DNA of 64,000 bases from Azolla caroliniana. Lineage: Eukaryota; Polypodiophyta. The DNA lies in contig JBHGNT010000143.1 of the NCBI GenBank assembly GCA_043228905.1, positions 1 to 64,000 of the forward strand, read 5' to 3'. Below, one piece after another: positions 24,921 to 37,300 of this stretch. Within the stretch, counting starts at the first letter, position 1; the number at the start of each line of letters is the position of its first letter. A program made the position numbers and the translations under genes. The notes under the pieces were generated by a model that ran no database searches, was not told where the DNA came from, and was given only the letters and a program-made list of their open reading frames with translations.

Positions 24921-26522
24921 AACATTTTAATTTACCTACTAGCTCTTCTCAACTCCCTCCTCAAGTTTGCTATTTTCGTCATGTCTCTCGACCTGAGTTT
25001 CAAAATCTTCTTTTTTTAATTCCATATCATAGCTAGCGTTGTTTGCTTCGATTTGCATGATTGAACACAAAAATCCGATATCACACGAGCCAGGTATGAA
25101 CATTTTAATTTACCTACTAGCTCTTCTCAACTCCCTCCTCAAGTTTGCTATTTTCGTCATGTCTCTCGACCTGAGTTTCAAAATCTTGATTTTTTAATTC
25201 CATATCATAGCTAGCGTTGTTTGCTTCGATTTGCATGATTGAACACAAAAATCCGATATCACACGAGCCAGGTATGAACATTTTCATTTACCTACTAGCT
25301 CTTCTCAACTCCCTCCTCAAGTTTGCTATTTTCCTCATGTCTCTCGACCTGAGTTTCAAAATCTTGATTTTTTAATTCCATATCATAGCTAGCGTTGCTA
25401 GCTTCGATTTGCATGATTGAACACAAAAATCCGATATCACACAAGCCCGGTATGAACATTTTAATTTACCTACTAGCTCTTCTCAACTCCCTCCTCAGGT
25501 TTGCTATTTTCGTCATGTCTCTCGACCTGAGTTTCAAAATCTTGTTTTTTTAATTCCATATCATAGGTAGCGTTGTTAGCTTCGATTTGCATGATTGAAC
25601 ACAGAAATCCGATATCACACGAGCCAGGTATGAACATTTTAATTTACCTACTAGCTCTTCTCAACTCCCTCCTCAAGTTTGCTATTTTCGTCATGTCTCT
25701 CGACCTGAGTTTCAAAATCTTGATTTTTTAATTCTATATCATAGCTAGCGTTGCTAGCTTCGATTTGCATGGTTGAACACAAAAATCCGATATCACACGA
25801 GCCAGGTATGAACATTTTAATTTACCTACTAGCTCTTCTCAACTCCCTCCTCAAGTTTGCTATTTTCGTCATGTCTCTCGACCTGAGTTTCAAAATCCTG
25901 ATTTTTTAATTCCATATCATAGCTAGCGTTGCTAGCTTCGATTTGCATGGTTGAACACAAAAATCCGATATCACACGAGCCAGGTATGAACATTTTAATT
26001 TACCTACTAGCTCTTCTCAACTCCCTCCTCAAGTTTGCTATTTTCGTCATGTCTCTCGACCTGAGTTTCAAAATCCTGATTTTTTAATTCCATATCATAG
26101 CTAGCGTTGCTAGCTTCGATTTGCATGGTTGAACACAAAAATCCGATATCACACGAGCCAGGTATGAACATTTTAATTTACCTACTAGCTCTTCTCAACT
26201 CCCTCCTCAAGTTTGCTATTTTCGTCATGTCTCTCGACCTGAGTTTCAAAATCCTGATTTTTTAATTCCATATCATAGCTAGCGTTGCTAGCTTCGATTT
26301 GCATGGTTGAACACAAAAATCCGATATCACACGAGCCAGGTATGAACATTTTAATTTACCTACTAGCTCTTCTCAACTCCCTCCTCAAGTTTGCTATTTT
26401 CGTCATGTCTCTCGACCTGAGTTTCAAAATCCTGATTTTTTAATTCCATATCATAGCTAGCGTTGCTAGCTTCGATTTGCATGGTTGAACACAAAAATCC
26501 GATATCACACGAGCCAGGTATG
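24921..26522. repeat. 9-monomer HOR-C variant with expanded single-monomer run
   Basis: It starts with the CTTC header (C at 25,007), and the next header is at 26,609, 9 x 178 bp on. The monomers from 25,811 to 26,522 are four consecutive, practically identical CCTGATTTTTT/GCTAGCGTTGCTAGC/GGTTGAACAC copies, where the normal HOR-C has two. This is expansion at the level of single monomers inside an HOR. One monomer carries ACACAAGCCC (25,441), a CpG to CpA change that reappears at about 30,781 and 35,943. Confidence 0.85.
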
Positions 26523-29500
26523 AACATTTTAATTTACCTACTAGCTCTTCTCAACTCCCTCCTCAAGTTTGCTATTTTCGTCATGTCTCTCGACCTGAGT
26601 TTCAAAATCTTCTTTTTTTAATTCCATATCATAGCTAGCGTTGTTTGCTTCGATTTGCATGATTGAACACAAAAATCCGATATCACACGAGCCAGGTATG
26701 AACATTTTAATTTACCTACTAGCTCTTCTCAACTCCCTCCTCAAGTTTGCTATTTTCGTCATGTCTCTCGACCTGAGTTTCAAAATCTTGATTTTTTAAT
26801 TCCATATCATAGCTAGCGTTGTTTGCTTCGATTTGCATGATTGAACACAAAAATCCGATATCACACGAGCCAGGTATGAACATTTTCATTTACCTACTAG
26901 CTCTTCTCAACTCCCTCCTCAAGTTTGCTATTTTCCTCATGTCTCTCGACCTGAGTTTCAAAATCTTGATTTTTTAATTCCATATCATAGCTAGCGTTGC
27001 TAGCTTCGATTTGCATGATTGAACACAAAAATCCGATATCACACGAGCCCGGTATGAACATTTTAATTTACCTACTAGCTCTTCTCAACTCCCTCCTCAG
27101 GTTTGCTATTTTCGTCATGTCTCTCGACCTGAGTTTCAAAATCTTGTTTTTTTAATTCCATATCATAGGTAGCGTTGTTAGCTTCGATTTGCATGGTTGA
27201 ACACAAAAATCCGATATCACACGAGCCAGGTATGAACATTTTAATTTACCTACTAGCTCTTCTCAACTCCCTCCTCAAGTTTGCTATTTTCGTCATGTCT
27301 CTCGACCTGAGTTTCAAAATCCTGATTTTTTAATTCCATATCATAGCTAGCGTTGCTAGCTTCGATTTGCATGGTTGAACACAAAAATCCGATATCACAC
27401 GAGCCAGGTATGAACATTTTAATTTACCTACTAGCTCTTCTCAACTCCCTCCTCAAGTTTGCTATTTTCGTCATGTCTCTCGACCTGAGTTTCAAAATCC
27501 TGATTTTTTAATTCCATATCATAGCTAGCGTTGCTAGCTTCGATTTGCATGGTTGAACACAAAAATCCGATATCACACGAGCCAGGTATGAACATTTTAA
27601 TTTACCTACTAGCTCTTCTCAACTCCCTCCTCAAGTTTGCTATTTTCGTCATGTCTCTCGACCTGAGTTTCAAAATCTTCTTTTTTTAATTCCATATCAT
27701 AGCTAGCGTTGTTTGCTTCGATTTGCATGATTGAACACAAAAATCCGATATCACACGAGCCAGGTATGAACATTTTAATTTACCTACTAGCTCTTCTCAA
27801 CTCCCTCCTCAAGTTTGCTATTTTCGTCATGTCTCTCGACCTGAGTTTCAAAATCTTGATTTTTTAATTCCATATCATAGCTAGCGTTGTTTGCTTCGAT
27901 TTGCATGATTGAACACAAAAATCCGATATCACACGAGCCAGGTATGAACATTTTCATTTACCTACTAGCTCTTCTCAACTCCCTCCTCAAGTTTGCTATT
28001 TTCCTCATGTCTCTCGACCTGAGTTTCAAAATCTTGATTTTTTAATTCCATATCATAGCTAGCGTTGCTAGCTTCGATTTGCATGATTGAACACAAAAAT
28101 CCGATATCACACGAGCCCGGTATGAACATTTTAATTTACCTACTAGCTCTTCTCAACTCCCTCCTCAGGTTTGCTATTTTCGTCATGTCTCTGGACCTGA
28201 GTTTCAAAATCTTGTTTTTTTAATTCCATATCATAGGTAGCGTTGTTAGCTTCGATTTGCATGGTTGAACACAAACATCCGATATCACACGAGCCAGGTA
28301 TGAACATTTTAATTTACCTACTAGCTCTTCTCAACTCCCTCCTCAAGTTTGCTATTTTCGTCATGTCTCTCGACCTAAGTTTCAAAATCCTGATTTTTTA
28401 ATTCCATATCATAGCTAGCGTTGCTAGCTTCGATTTGCATGGTTGAACACAAAAATCCGATATCACACGAGCCAGGTATGAACATTTTAATTTACCTACT
28501 AGCTCTTCTCAACTCCCTCCTCAAGTTTGCTATTTTCGTCATGTCTCTCGACCTGAGTTTCAAAATCCTGATTTTTTAATTCCATATCATAGCTAGCGTT
28601 GCTAGCTTCGATTTGCATGGTTGAACACAAAAATCCGATATCACACGAGCCAGGTATGAACATTTTAATTTACCTACTAGCTCTTCTCAACTCCCTCCTC
28701 AAGTTTGCTATTTTCGTCATGTCTCTCGACCTGAGTTTCAAAATCTTCTTTTTTTAATTCCATATCATAGCTAGCGTTGTTTGCTTCGATTTGCATGATT
28801 GAACACAAAAATCCGATATCACACGAGCCAGGTATGAACATTTTAATTTACCTACTAGCTCTTCTCAACTCCCTCCTCAAGTTTGCTATTTTCGTCATGT
28901 CTCTCGACCTGAGTTTCAAAATCTTGATTTTTTAATTCCATATCATAGCTAGCGTTGCTAGCTTCGATTTGCATGATTGAACACAAAAATCCGATATCAC
29001 ACGAGCCCGGTATGAACATTTTAATTTACCTACTAGCTCTTCTCAACTCCCTCCTCAGGTTTGCTATTTTCGTCATGTCTCTCGACCTGAGTTTCAAAAT
29101 CTTGTTTTTTTAATTCCATATCATAGGTAGCGTTGTTAGCTTCGATTTGCATGATTGAACACAGAAATCCGATATCACACGAGCCAGGTATGAACATTTT
29201 AATTTACCTACTAGCTCTTCTCAACTCCCTCCTCAAGTTTGCTATTTTCGTCATGTCTCTCGACCTGAGTTTCAAAATCTTGATTTTTTAATTCTATATC
29301 ATAGCTAGCGTTGCTAGCTTCGATTTGCATGGTTGAACACAAAAATCCGATATCACACGAGCCAGGTATGAACATTTTAATTTACCTACTAGCTCTTCTC
29401 AACTCCCTCCTCAAGTTTGCTATTTTCGTCATGTCTCTCGACCTGAGTTTCAAAATCCTGATTTTTTAATTCCATATCATAGCTAGCGTTGCTAGCTTCG

Positions 29501-29726
29501 ATTTGCATGGTTGAACACAAAAATCCGATATCACACGAGCCAGGTATGAACATTTTAATTTACCTACTAGCTCTTCTCAACTCCCTCCTCAAGTTTGCTA
29601 TTTTCGTCATGTCTCTCGACCTGAGTTTCAAAATCCTGATTTTTTAATTCCATATCATAGCTAGCGTTGCTAGCTTCGATTTGCATGGTTGAACACAAAA
29701 ATCCGATATCACACGAGCCAGGTATG
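26523..29726. repeat. HOR-C, 6-mer of 1,068 bp, 3 copies
   Basis: Units begin at 26,523, 27,591 and 28,659, with header CTTC at 26,609, 27,677, 28,745 and the next at 29,813, each 1,068 bp apart. The order is header, GTTTGC monomer, TTTTCATTTACC/TTCCTCATG monomer, CCTCAGGTTT monomer, then two CCTGATTTTTT monomers. The last five are the HOR-B-specific tail. The third unit has the same length but different content: it lacks the TTCATT monomer and gains an ATTCTATATC monomer. Confidence 0.9.
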
Positions 29727-32245
29727 AACATTTTAATTTACCTACTAGCTCTTCTCAACTCCCTCCTCAAGTTTGCTATTTTCGTCATGTCTCTCGACCT
29801 GAGTTTCAAAATCTTCTTTTTTTAATTCCATATCATAGCTAGCGTTGTTTGCTTCGATTTGCATGATTGAACACAAAAATCCGATATCACACGAGCCGGG
29901 TATGAACATTTTAATTTACCTACTAGCTCTTCTCAACTCCCTCCTCAAGTTTGCTATTTTCGTCATGTCTCTCGACCTGAGTTTCAAAATCTTGATTTTT
30001 TAATTCCATATCATAGCTAGCGTTGTTTGCTTCGATTTGCATGATTGAACACAAAAATCCGATATCACACGAGCCAGGTATGAACATTTTCATTTACCTA
30101 CTAGCTCTTCTCAACTCCCTCCTCAAGTTTGCTATTTTCCTCATGTCTCTCGACCTGAGTTTCAAAATCTTGATTTTTTAATTCCATATCATAGCTAGCG
30201 TTGCTAGCTTCGATTTGCATGGTTGAACACAAAAATCCTATATCACACGAGCCAGGTATGAACATTTTAATTTACTCAAGGGCTCCTCTCAACTCCCTCC
30301 TCAAGTTTGCTATTTTCGTCATGTCTCTCGACCTGAGTTTCAAAATCTTGATTTTTTATTTCCATATCATAGGTAGCGTTGTTAGCTTCGATTCGCATGT
30401 TTGAACACAAGAATCCGATATCACACGAGCCAGGTATGAACATTTTAATTTACCTACTAGCTCTTCTCAACTCCCTCCTCAAGTTTGCTATTTTCGTCAT
30501 GTCTCTCGACCTGAGTTTCAAAATCTTGATTTTTTAATTCCATATCATAGCTAGCGTTGTTTGCTTCGATTTGCATGATTGAACACAAAAATCCGATATC
30601 ACACGAGCCCGGTATGAACATTTTAATTTACCTACTAGCTCTTCTCAACTCCCTCCTCAAGTTTGCTATTTTCGTCATGTCTCTCGACCTGAGTTTCAAA
30701 ATCTTGATTTTTTAATTCCATATCATAGCTAGCGTTGCTAGCTTCGATTTGCATGATTGAACACAAAAATCCGATATCACACAAGCCCGGTATGAACATT
30801 TTAATTTACCTACTAGCTCTTCTCAACTCCCTCCTCAGGTTTGCTATTTTCGTCATGTCTCTCGACCTGAGTTTCAAAATCTTGTTTTTTTAATTCCATA
30901 TCATAGCTAGCGTTGTTAGCTTCGATTTGCATGATTGAACACAGAAATCCGATATCACACGAGCCAGGTATGAACATTTTCATTTACCTACTAGCTCTTC
31001 TCAACTCCCTCCTCAAGTTTGCTATTTTCGTCATGTCTCTGGACCTGAGTTTCAAAATCTTGATTTTTTAATTCTATATCATAGCTAGCGTTGCTAGCTT
31101 CGATTTGCATGGTTGAACACAAAAATCCGATATCACACGAGCCAGGTATGAACATTTTAATTTACCTACTAGCTCTTCTCAACTCCCTCCTCAAGTTTGC
31201 TATTTTCGTCATGTCTCTCGACCTGAGTTTCAAAATCCTGATTTTTTAATTCCATATCATAGCTAGCGTTGCTAGCTTCGATTTGCATGGTTGAACACAA
31301 AAATCCGATATCACACGAGCCAGGTATGAACATTTTAATTTACCTACTAGCTCTTCTCAACTCCCTCCTCAAGTTTGCTATTTTCGTCATGTCTCTCGAC
31401 CTGAGTTTCAAAATCCTGATTTTTTAATTCCATATCATAGCTAGCGTTGCTAGCTTCGATTTGCATGGTTGAACACAAAAATCCGATATCACACGAGCCA
31501 GGTATGAACATTTTAATTTACCTACTAGCTCTTCTCAACTCCCTCCTCAAGTTTGCTATTTTCGTCATGTCTCTCGACCTGAGTTTCAAAATCTTCTTTT
31601 TTTAATTCCATATCATAGCTAGCGTTGTTTGCTTCGATTTGCATGATTGAACACAAAAATCCGATATCACACGAGCCGGGTATGAACATTTTAATTTACC
31701 TACTAGCTCTTCTCAACTCCCTCCTCAAGTTTGCTATTTTCGTCATGTCTCTCGACCTGAGTTTCAAAATCTTGATTTTTTAATTCCATATCATAGCTAG
31801 CGTTGTTTGCTTCGATTTGCATGATTGAACACAAAAATCCGATATCACACGAGCCAGGTATGAACATTTTCATTTACCTACTAGCTCTTCTCAACTCCCT
31901 CCTCAAGTTTGCTATTTTCCTCATGTCTCTCGACCTGAGTTTCAAAATCTTGATTTTTTAATTCCATATCATAGCTAGCGTTGCTAGCTTCGATTTGCAT
32001 GGTTGAACACAAAAATCCTATATCACACGAGCCAGGTATGAACATTTTAATTTACTCAAGGGCTCCTCTCAACTCCCTCCTCAAGTTTGCTATTTTCGTC
32101 ATGTCTCTCGACCTGAGTTTCAAAATCTTGATTTTTTATTTCCATATCATAGGTAGCGTTGTTAGCTTCGATTCGCATGTTTGAACACAAGAATCCGATA
32201 TCACACGAGCCAGGTATGAACATTTTAATTTACCTACTAGCTCTT
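29268..32245. repeat. 10-monomer internal repeat (offset 1,780 bp)
   Basis: Inside the 29-mer, about 29,268-30,470 recurs at about 31,048-32,250, exactly ten monomers later, including ATTCTATATC (29,293 and 31,073), GAGCCGGG and the rare AATCCTATATC/TTTTTTATTTCC monomer (30,201 and 31,981). Because the 29-mer was later duplicated, this block is present four times (again near 34,430 and 36,210), which orders the two events: 10-mer first, 29-mer second. Confidence 0.75.
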
Positions 32246-32574
32246 CTCAACTACCTCCTCAAGTTTGCTATTTTCGTCATGTCTCTCGACCTGAGTTTCA
32301 AAATCTTGATTTTTTAATTCCATATCATAGGTAGTGTCGCCAGCTTCGAATCGCATGTTTGAACACAAGAATCCGATATCACACGAGCCAGGTATGAACA
32401 TTTTAATTTTGTCAAGGGCTCCTCTCAACTCCCTCCTCAAGTTTGCTATTTTCGTCATGTCTCTCGACCTGAGTTTCAAAATCTTGATTTTTTAATTCCA
32501 TATCATAGCTAGCGTTGTTAGCTTCGATTCGCATGTTTTAACACAAAAATCCGATATGACACGAGCCAGGTATG

Positions 32575-32752
32575 AACATTTTAATTTACCTACTACCTCT
32601 TCTCAACTCACTCCTCAAATTTGGTAATTTCGTCATGTCTCTCGACCTGAGTTTCAAAATCTTGATTTTTTAATTCCATATCATAGGTAGCGTCGCTAGC
32701 TTCGATTCACATGTTTGAACACAAAAATCCGATATCACACGAGCCAGGTATG
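32575..32752. repeat. Divergent monomer of the 'TTTGGTAATTTCG' subtype inside the regular domain
   Basis: This monomer has CCTACTACCTCTTC, CAACTCACTCC and CAAATTTGGTAATTTCG where its neighbours have CCTACTAGCTCTTC, CAACTCCCTCC and CAAGTTTGCTATTTTCG. This subtype is common beyond 42 kb but appears only here and at its duplicate in the first 42 kb. The preceding monomer is also unusual, with TTTTGTCAAGG near 32,408, ATGTTTTAACAC near 32,533 and GATATGAC near 32,553, which loses the EcoRV site. Confidence 0.85.
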
Positions 32753-34300
32753 AACATTTTAATTTACTCAAGGGCTCCTCTCAACTCCCTCCTCAAGTTT
32801 GCTATTTTCGTCATGTCTCTCGACCTGAGTTTCAAAATCTTGATTTTTTAATTCTATATCATAGGTAGCGTTGTTAGCTTCGATTCGCATGTTTGAACAC
32901 AAGAATCCGATATCACACGAGCCAGGTATGAACATTTTAATTTACTCAAGGGCTCCTCTCAACTCCCTCCTCAAGTTTGCTATTTTCGTCATGTCTCTCG
33001 ACCTGAGTTTCAAAATCTTGTTTTTTTAATTCCATATCATAGGTAGCGTTGTTAGCTTCGATTTGCATGATTGAACACAGAAATCCGATATCACACGAGC
33101 CAGGTATGAACATTTTCATTTACCTACTAGCTCTTCTCAACTCCCTCCTCAAGTTTGCTATTTTCGTCATGTCTCTCGACCTGAGTTTCAAAATCTTGAT
33201 TTTTTAATTCCATATCATAGGTAGCGTCGCCAGCTTCGATTCGCATGTTTGAACACAAAAATCCGATATCACACGAGCCAGGTATGAACATTTTAATTTA
33301 CTCAAGGGCTCCTCTCAACTCCCTCCTCAAGTTTGCTATTTTCGTCATGTCTCTCGACCTGAGTTTCAAAATCTTGATTTTTTAATTCCATATCATAGCT
33401 AGCGTTGCTAGCTTCGATTTGCATGGTTGAACACAAAAATCCGATATCACACGAGCCAGGTATGAACATTTTAATTTACTCAAGGGCTCCTCTCAACTCC
33501 CTCCTCAAGTTTGCTATTTTCGTCATGTCTCTCGACCTGAGTTTGAAAATCTTGATTTTTTAATTCCATATCATAGGTAGCGTTGTTAGCTTCGATTCGC
33601 ATGTTTGAACACAAGAATCCGATATCACACGAGCCAGGTATGAACATTTTAATTTACTCAAGGGCTCCTCTCAACTCCCTTCTCAAGTTTGCTATTTTCG
33701 TCATGTCTCTCGACCTGAGTTTCAAAATCTTGATTTTTTAATTCCATATCATAGCTAGCGTTGTTTGCTTCGATTTGCATGATTGAACACAAAAATACGA
33801 TATCACACGAGCCCGGTATGAACATTTTAATTTACCTACTAGCTCTTCTCAACTCCCTCCTCAAGTTTGCTATTTTCGTCATGTCTCTCGACCTGAGTTT
33901 CAAAATCTTGTTTTTTTAATTCCATATCATAGCTAGCGTTGTTAGCTTCGATTTGCATGATTGAACACAAAAATCCGATATCACACGAGCCAGGTATGAA
34001 CATTTTAATTTACCTACTAGCTCTTCTCAACTCCCTCCTCAAGTTTGCTATTTTCGTCATGTCTCTCGACCTGAGTTTCAAAATCCTGATTTTTTAATTC
34101 CATATCATAGCTAGCGTTGCTAGCTTCGATTTGCATGGTTGAACAGAAAAATCCGATATCACACGAGCCAGGTATGAACATTTTAATTTACTCAAGGGCT
34201 CCTCTCAACTCCCTCCTCAAGTTTGCTATTTTCGTCATGTCTCTCGACCTGAGTTTCAAAATCTTGATTTTTTAATTCCATATCATAGCTAGCGTTGTTT

Positions 34301-37300
34301 GCTTCGATTTGCATGATTGAACACAGAAATCCGATATCACACGAGCCAGGTATGAACATTTTAATTTACCTACTAGCTCTTCTCAACTCCCTCCTCAAGT
34401 TTGCTATTTTCGTCATGTCTCTCGACCTGAGTTTCAAAATCTTGATTTTTTAATTCTATATCATAGCTAGCGTTGCTAGCTTCGATTTGCATGGTTGAAC
34501 ACAAAAATCCGATATCACACGAGCCAGGTATGAACATTTTAATTTACCTACTAGCTCTTCTCAACTCCCTCCTCAAGTTTGCTATTTTCGTCATGTCTCT
34601 CGACCTGAGTTTCAAAATCCTGATTTTTTAATTCCATATCATAGCTAGCGTTGCTAGCTTCGATTTGCATGGTTGAACACAAAAATCCGATATCACACGA
34701 GCCAGGTATGAACATTTTAATTTACCTACTAGCTCTTCTCAACTCCCTCCTCAAGTTTGCTATTTTCGTCATGTCTCTCGACCTGAGTTTCAAAATCCTG
34801 ATTTTTTAATTCCATATCATAGCTAGCGTTGCTAGCTTCGATTTGCATGGTTGAACACAAAAATCCGATATCACACGAGCCAGGTATGAACATTTTAATT
34901 TACCTACTAGCTCTTCTCAACTCCCTCCTCAAGTTTGCTATTTTCGTCATGTCTCTCGACCTGAGTTTCAAAATCTTCTTTTTTTAATTCCATATCATAG
35001 CTAGCGTTGTTTGCTTCGATTTGCATGATTGAACACAAAAATCCGATATCACACGAGCCGGGTATGAACATTTTAATTTACCTACTAGCTCTTCTCAACT
35101 CCCTCCTCAAGTTTGCTATTTTCGTCATGTCTCTCGACCTGAGTTTCAAAATCTTGATTTTTTAATTCCATATCATAGCTAGCGTTGTTTGCTTCGATTT
35201 GCATGATTGAACACAAAAATCCGATATCACACGAGCCAGGTATGAACATTTTCATTTACCTACTAGCTCTTCTCAACTCCCTCCTCAAGTTTGCTATTTT
35301 CCTCATGTCTCTCGACCTGAGTTTCAAAATCTTGATTTTTTAATTCCATATCATAGCTAGCGTTGCTAGCTTCGATTTGCATGGTTGAACACAAAAATCC
35401 TATATCACACGAGCCAGGTATGAACATTTTAATTTACTCAAGGGCTCCTCTCAACTCCCTCCTCAAGTTTGCTATTTTCGTCATGTCTCTCGACCTGAGT
35501 TTCAAAATCTTGATTTTTTATTTCCATATCATAGGTAGCGTTGTTAGCTTCGATTCGCATGTTTGAACACAAGAATCCGATATCACACGAGCCAGGTATG
35601 AACATTTTAATTTACCTACTAGCTCTTCTCAACTCCCTCCTCAAGTTTGCTATTTTCGTCATGTCTCTCGACCTGAGTTTCAAAATCTTGATTTTTTAAT
35701 TCCATATCATAGCTAGCGTTGTTTGCTTCGATTTGCATGATTGAACACAAAAATCCGATATCACACGAGCCCGGTATGAACATTTTAATTTACCTACTAG
35801 CTCTTCTCAACTCCCTCCTCAAGTTTGCTATTTTCGTCATGTCTCTCGACCTGAGTTTCAAAATCTTGATTTTTTAATTCCATATCATAGCTAGCGTTGC
35901 TAGCTTCGATTTGCATGATTGAACACAAAAATCCGATATCACACAAGCCCGGTATGAACATTTTAATTTACCTACTAGCTCTTCTCAACTCCCTCCTCAG
36001 GTTTGCTATTTTCGTCATGTCTCTCGACCTGAGTTTCAAAATCTTGTTTTTTTAATTCCATATCATAGCTAGCGTTGTTAGCTTCGATTTGCATGATTGA
36101 ACACAGAAATCCGATATCACACGAGCCAGGTATGAACATTTTCATTTACCTACTAGCTCTTCTCAACTCCCTCCTCAAGTTTGCTATTTTCGTCATGTCT
36201 CTGGACCTGAGTTTCAAAATCTTGATTTTTTAATTCTATATCATAGCTAGCGTTGCTAGCTTCGATTTGCATGGTTGAACACAAAAATCCGATATCACAC
36301 GAGCCAGGTATGAACATTTTAATTTACCTACTAGCTCTTCTCAACTCCCTCCTCAAGTTTGCTATTTTCGTCATGTCTCTCGACCTGAGTTTCAAAATCC
36401 TGATTTTTTAATTCCATATCATAGCTAGCGTTGCTAGCTTCGATTTGCATGGTTGAACACAAAAATCCGATATCACACGAGCCAGGTATGAACATTTTAA
36501 TTTACCTACTAGCTCTTCTCAACTCCCTCCTCAAGTTTGCTATTTTCGTCATGTCTCTCGACCTGAGTTTCAAAATCCTGATTTTTTAATTCCATATCAT
36601 AGCTAGCGTTGCTAGCTTCGATTTGCATGGTTGAACACAAAAATCCGATATCACACGAGCCAGGTATGAACATTTTAATTTACCTACTAGCTCTTCTCAA
36701 CTCCCTCCTCAAGTTTGCTATTTTCGTCATGTCTCTCGACCTGAGTTTCAAAATCTTCTTTTTTTAATTCCATATCATAGCTAGCGTTGTTTGCTTCGAT
36801 TTGCATGATTGAACACAAAAATCCGATATCACACGAGCCGGGTATGAACATTTTAATTTACCTACTAGCTCTTCTCAACTCCCTCCTCAAGTTTGCTATT
36901 TTCGTCATGTCTCTCGACCTGAGTTTCAAAATCTTGATTTTTTAATTCCATATCATAGCTAGCGTTGTTTGCTTCGATTTGCATGATTGAACACAAAAAT
37001 CCGATATCACACGAGCCAGGTATGAACATTTTCATTTACCTACTAGCTCTTCTCAACTCCCTCCTCAAGTTTGCTATTTTCCTCATGTCTCTCGACCTGA
37101 GTTTCAAAATCTTGATTTTTTAATTCCATATCATAGCTAGCGTTGCTAGCTTCGATTTGCATGGTTGAACACAAAAATCCTATATCACACGAGCCAGGTA
37201 TGAACATTTTAATTTACTCAAGGGCTCCTCTCAACTCCCTCCTCAAGTTTGCTATTTTCGTCATGTCTCTCGACCTGAGTTTCAAAATCTTGATTTTTTA

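Larger units (their letters stand above)
29139..34325. repeat. 29-monomer tandem duplication, copy 1
   Basis: It matches 34,301-39,487 at an offset of 5,162 bp (29 x 178). The first matching base follows a mismatch at 29,138 (A) versus 34,300 (T); the match ends before 34,326 (G) versus 39,488 (A). The only difference I noticed over more than 5 kb is 32,246 C versus 37,408 G. The two copies share 25 bp at 34,301-34,325, which is the junction interval. Rare variants such as GAGCCGGG (about 29,898 and 31,678), AATCCTATATC (about 30,237) and CCCTTCTCAAG (about 33,680) are all present in both copies. Confidence 0.92.

Noticed and set aside
30201-30404. 67-codon open reading frame on the + strand, also at 31,981, 35,363, 37,143, 46,219, 50,430 and 51,257
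   Set aside because: It is the satellite read through more than one monomer where a single base change (TTTTTTATT for TTTTTTAATT) removes a stop. Identical copies follow the duplications, there is no start context, domain or codon signal, and the frame shifts every monomer.
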